Assembly (NCBI GenBank): GCA_946184715.1 | Contig: CAMHGU010000077.1 | Span: 1-9,408 of the forward strand | DNA: 9,408 bases | DNA from: an uncultured bacterium | Lineage (GTDB): Bacteria; Bacteroidota; Bacteroidia; Bacteroidales; Muribaculaceae | Reading direction: 5' to 3' | In this document: positions 8,156 to 9,408 of the stretch, piece after piece | How positions within the stretch are numbered: position 1 is the stretch's first letter | Layout of the letters: each line of letters begins with the position of its first letter | Made by a program: the position numbers and the translations under genes | The notes under the pieces: generated by a model | The model's database searches: none | Told to the model about the DNA's origin: nothing | What the model saw: the letters and a program-made list of their open reading frames with translations, nothing else

Positions 8156-8800
8156 ATGAAACGACTGAATCTTATTGCGATCGTAGCAGTGGCAGTGCTC
8201 GCACTTGCCGCTTGCAAGAGTAAAGAGAAGACGGATGAATACATCCCTGGCATAGGCCCCGGCGACACCGCCAGCGTGCTCGGCTCGGAGCGCGCCGCCA
8301 ATAGCGGCACCATCGTGGGCTCCTGGGAAGGCTCCGAAGAGATCGACCTGGCCGACGTGTCGGGCAAGACCCGCATCCTCTATGTGTTCAACGACGACGG
8401 TACTATGACCTTCGAGCGCAACGCCACCGGCAAAGCTCCCGTCGAAACCGATGAATTGGGCACGATGCTCATCGGCACGAAGTTCCGCTATGAAGTGCCC
8501 GGCACTTGGAATGTGGACGGCGACGCTGTAGTAATCAAATACGACACTTCTAAGATGAAAGTGGAGCTTAAAGAGGTTACTGTACTCGAAAGCACTCTCT
8601 CGAAGGGGATGAAAGCGATGGTGGAAGAGGAGCTCCAGAAACCGGAGAACCTCGCGCCTATGGAGGCCGACCTTACCAAGGAGCTCAAGAGCGACCACGA
8701 CGAGGACGAGCGCCTCATTAACATCGAGCTTAACGGCAACGAGCTCTCGTGCTCGCGCGAAGGCAATCCGTTGCAGCTCTCCCTTTCGCGCGTACAATAA
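8156..8800 (+). CDS. Lipocalin-like lipoprotein of unknown function (first of a pair)
   Basis: This encodes 214 residues from ATG 8156, 7 nt after folK and probably on the same transcript. Residues 1-20 are a lipoprotein signal, MKRLNLIAIVAVAVLALAAC, with lipidated Cys20, followed by KSKEKTDEY. After a short linker come two GxW motifs, GSWEG at 55-59 and GTWNV at 116-120, each followed by beta-strand-like text (ILYVFNDDGTMTFER; AVVIKYDTSKMKVELKEV), as in small lipocalin-like beta-barrel domains of Bacteroidales. A charged, helical stretch (about 145-185, rich in Glu and Lys) is followed by INIELNGNELS, where the barrel seems to resume. The next gene encodes a protein with the same plan. Function is not recognised; a ligand-binding or envelope-stress role would be a guess. 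It is probably anchored to the inner or outer membrane. Confidence 0.87.
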   Translation: MKRLNLIAIVAVAVLALAACKSKEKTDEYIPGIGPGDTASVLGSERAANSGTIVGSWEGSEEIDLADVSGKTRILYVFNDDGTMTFERNATGKAPVETDELGTMLIGTKFRYEVPGTWNVDGDAVVIKYDTSKMKVELKEVTVLESTLSKGMKAMVEEELQKPENLAPMEADLTKELKSDHDEDERLINIELNGNELSCSREGNPLQLSLSRVQ

Positions 8801-8817
8801 CAAAGTAAGACAAACTA

Positions 8818-9408
8818 ATGAAGCAGACAATTCTACTCCTCGGGGCAATGATGGCACTCCTGTTTGCCGCCTGCGGCGACAAGCAGCCGGCCACCTCGGC
8901 CTCGCTCGAAGCGCAAGCGCTCGACAAAAAAGTGTACGATGCCCTCGTGGCGGGGCAGTGGGCCACCACCACGCCCGATAAGGCAAGCAAAGTGTACCGA
9001 TTCCGCAAGGGCGATAAAGTTGAGACCACGCTCATCTCCTCAGGCATCGTGCCCGCGCCTATCGACGAGACCACCACGCTCAATATAAGAGTAGAATTTA
9101 AAGCCACGGTGAAGGGTAGCTGGGAATACGCCAATCGTATGGCCACAATCACCTACGACCGTCATTCGCTACAGCTTGAGGTGCTTAATGTGGCAATTGC
9201 CGATCAAGGCATCGACCGCGCCACCCTCGCGCTGCTCAATGCTATGCTCGACGACGATGCCGTCAAAGCCACCTTGCAGCGTGAGATGGCCGGCTCAATG
9301 TTCAGCCGTATCCCCGATGGGGAGGTGCTGAGCAATATCGACGTCACCGTAGGAATAATGACTGCGCGCAACCTCGCCGACAGCATCATCACCTTCCAGC
9401 GCCGCTGA
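8818..9408 (+). CDS. Lipocalin-like lipoprotein of unknown function (second of a pair)
   Basis: This encodes 196 residues; the stop TGA ends exactly at the window edge. Residues 1-19 are a lipoprotein signal ending LFAAC, with lipidated Cys19. Two GxW motifs, GQWAT at 46-50 and GSWEY at 100-104, lie about 54 residues apart (61 in the previous protein). Residues 100-127 align without gaps to 116-143 of the upstream protein: G-x-W, a central I-x-Y-D and a late V match, 7 of 28 identical by hand count. A helical stretch (about 132-160, TLALLNAMLDDDAVKATLQ) and then a strand-like end (VLSNIDVTVGIM) follow in the same order. The two genes are 17 nt apart, so they are likely co-transcribed diverged paralogues. 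The function is unknown. No LptE, LolB or other named lipoprotein signature is seen. Confidence 0.87.
   Translation: MKQTILLLGAMMALLFAACGDKQPATSASLEAQALDKKVYDALVAGQWATTTPDKASKVYRFRKGDKVETTLISSGIVPAPIDETTTLNIRVEFKATVKGSWEYANRMATITYDRHSLQLEVLNVAIADQGIDRATLALLNAMLDDDAVKATLQREMAGSMFSRIPDGEVLSNIDVTVGIMTARNLADSIITFQRR

Noticed and set aside
8150..8986. Minus-strand open frame opposite the two lipoprotein genes
   Set aside because: It crosses the junction of two genes whose lipoprotein signals and starts are clear on the plus strand.

Overview
The window looks like a chromosomal segment of a G+C-rich Bacteroidales bacterium, most likely of the Muribaculaceae (gut S24-7) type. This rests on several signs: promoter boxes of the Bacteroidota form TAnnTTTG, a Bacteroidales-type LptE, a BspA-like leucine-rich-repeat surface protein with the inserts common in that family, a receiver-less sigma-54 activator next to lptE, and mostly absent Shine-Dalgarno sequences. 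The family-level placement is inference.

Layout, left to right. Positions 1-1727 hold a minus-strand gene for a secreted leucine-rich-repeat protein that is open at the left edge. A short intergenic stretch (1728-1869) carries its promoter and a small direct repeat. Positions 1870-7527 hold a tightly packed minus-strand cluster, transcribed from right to left: topA (DNA topoisomerase I), a PlsC-like acyltransferase, a sigma-54 activator without receiver domain, lptE (LPS transport lipoprotein) and a TPR-like hypothetical protein. Gaps are 8 and 7 nt, with overlaps of 4 and 17 nt, so one transcript from the topA promoter is likely. The 198-bp region 7528-7725 is divergent and holds the topA and folK promoters. 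On the plus strand follow folK (folate synthesis, apparently short at its C-terminus) and two small lipoproteins that resemble each other, again closely spaced.

Functionally the minus cluster joins DNA supercoiling control with outer-envelope building: lipid acylation, LPS insertion and a transcription activator. The plus cluster joins a folate enzyme with two lipoproteins of unknown role. The LRR gene stands apart by its lower G+C and its own promoter.

I see no tRNA, rRNA, CRISPR array, transposase, integrase or phage gene. Most of the window is ordinary core genome. The points most worth a second look are a palindrome that could hide the topA ribosome binding site, the short and possibly leaderless folK, and the tandem lipocalin-like lipoprotein pair.
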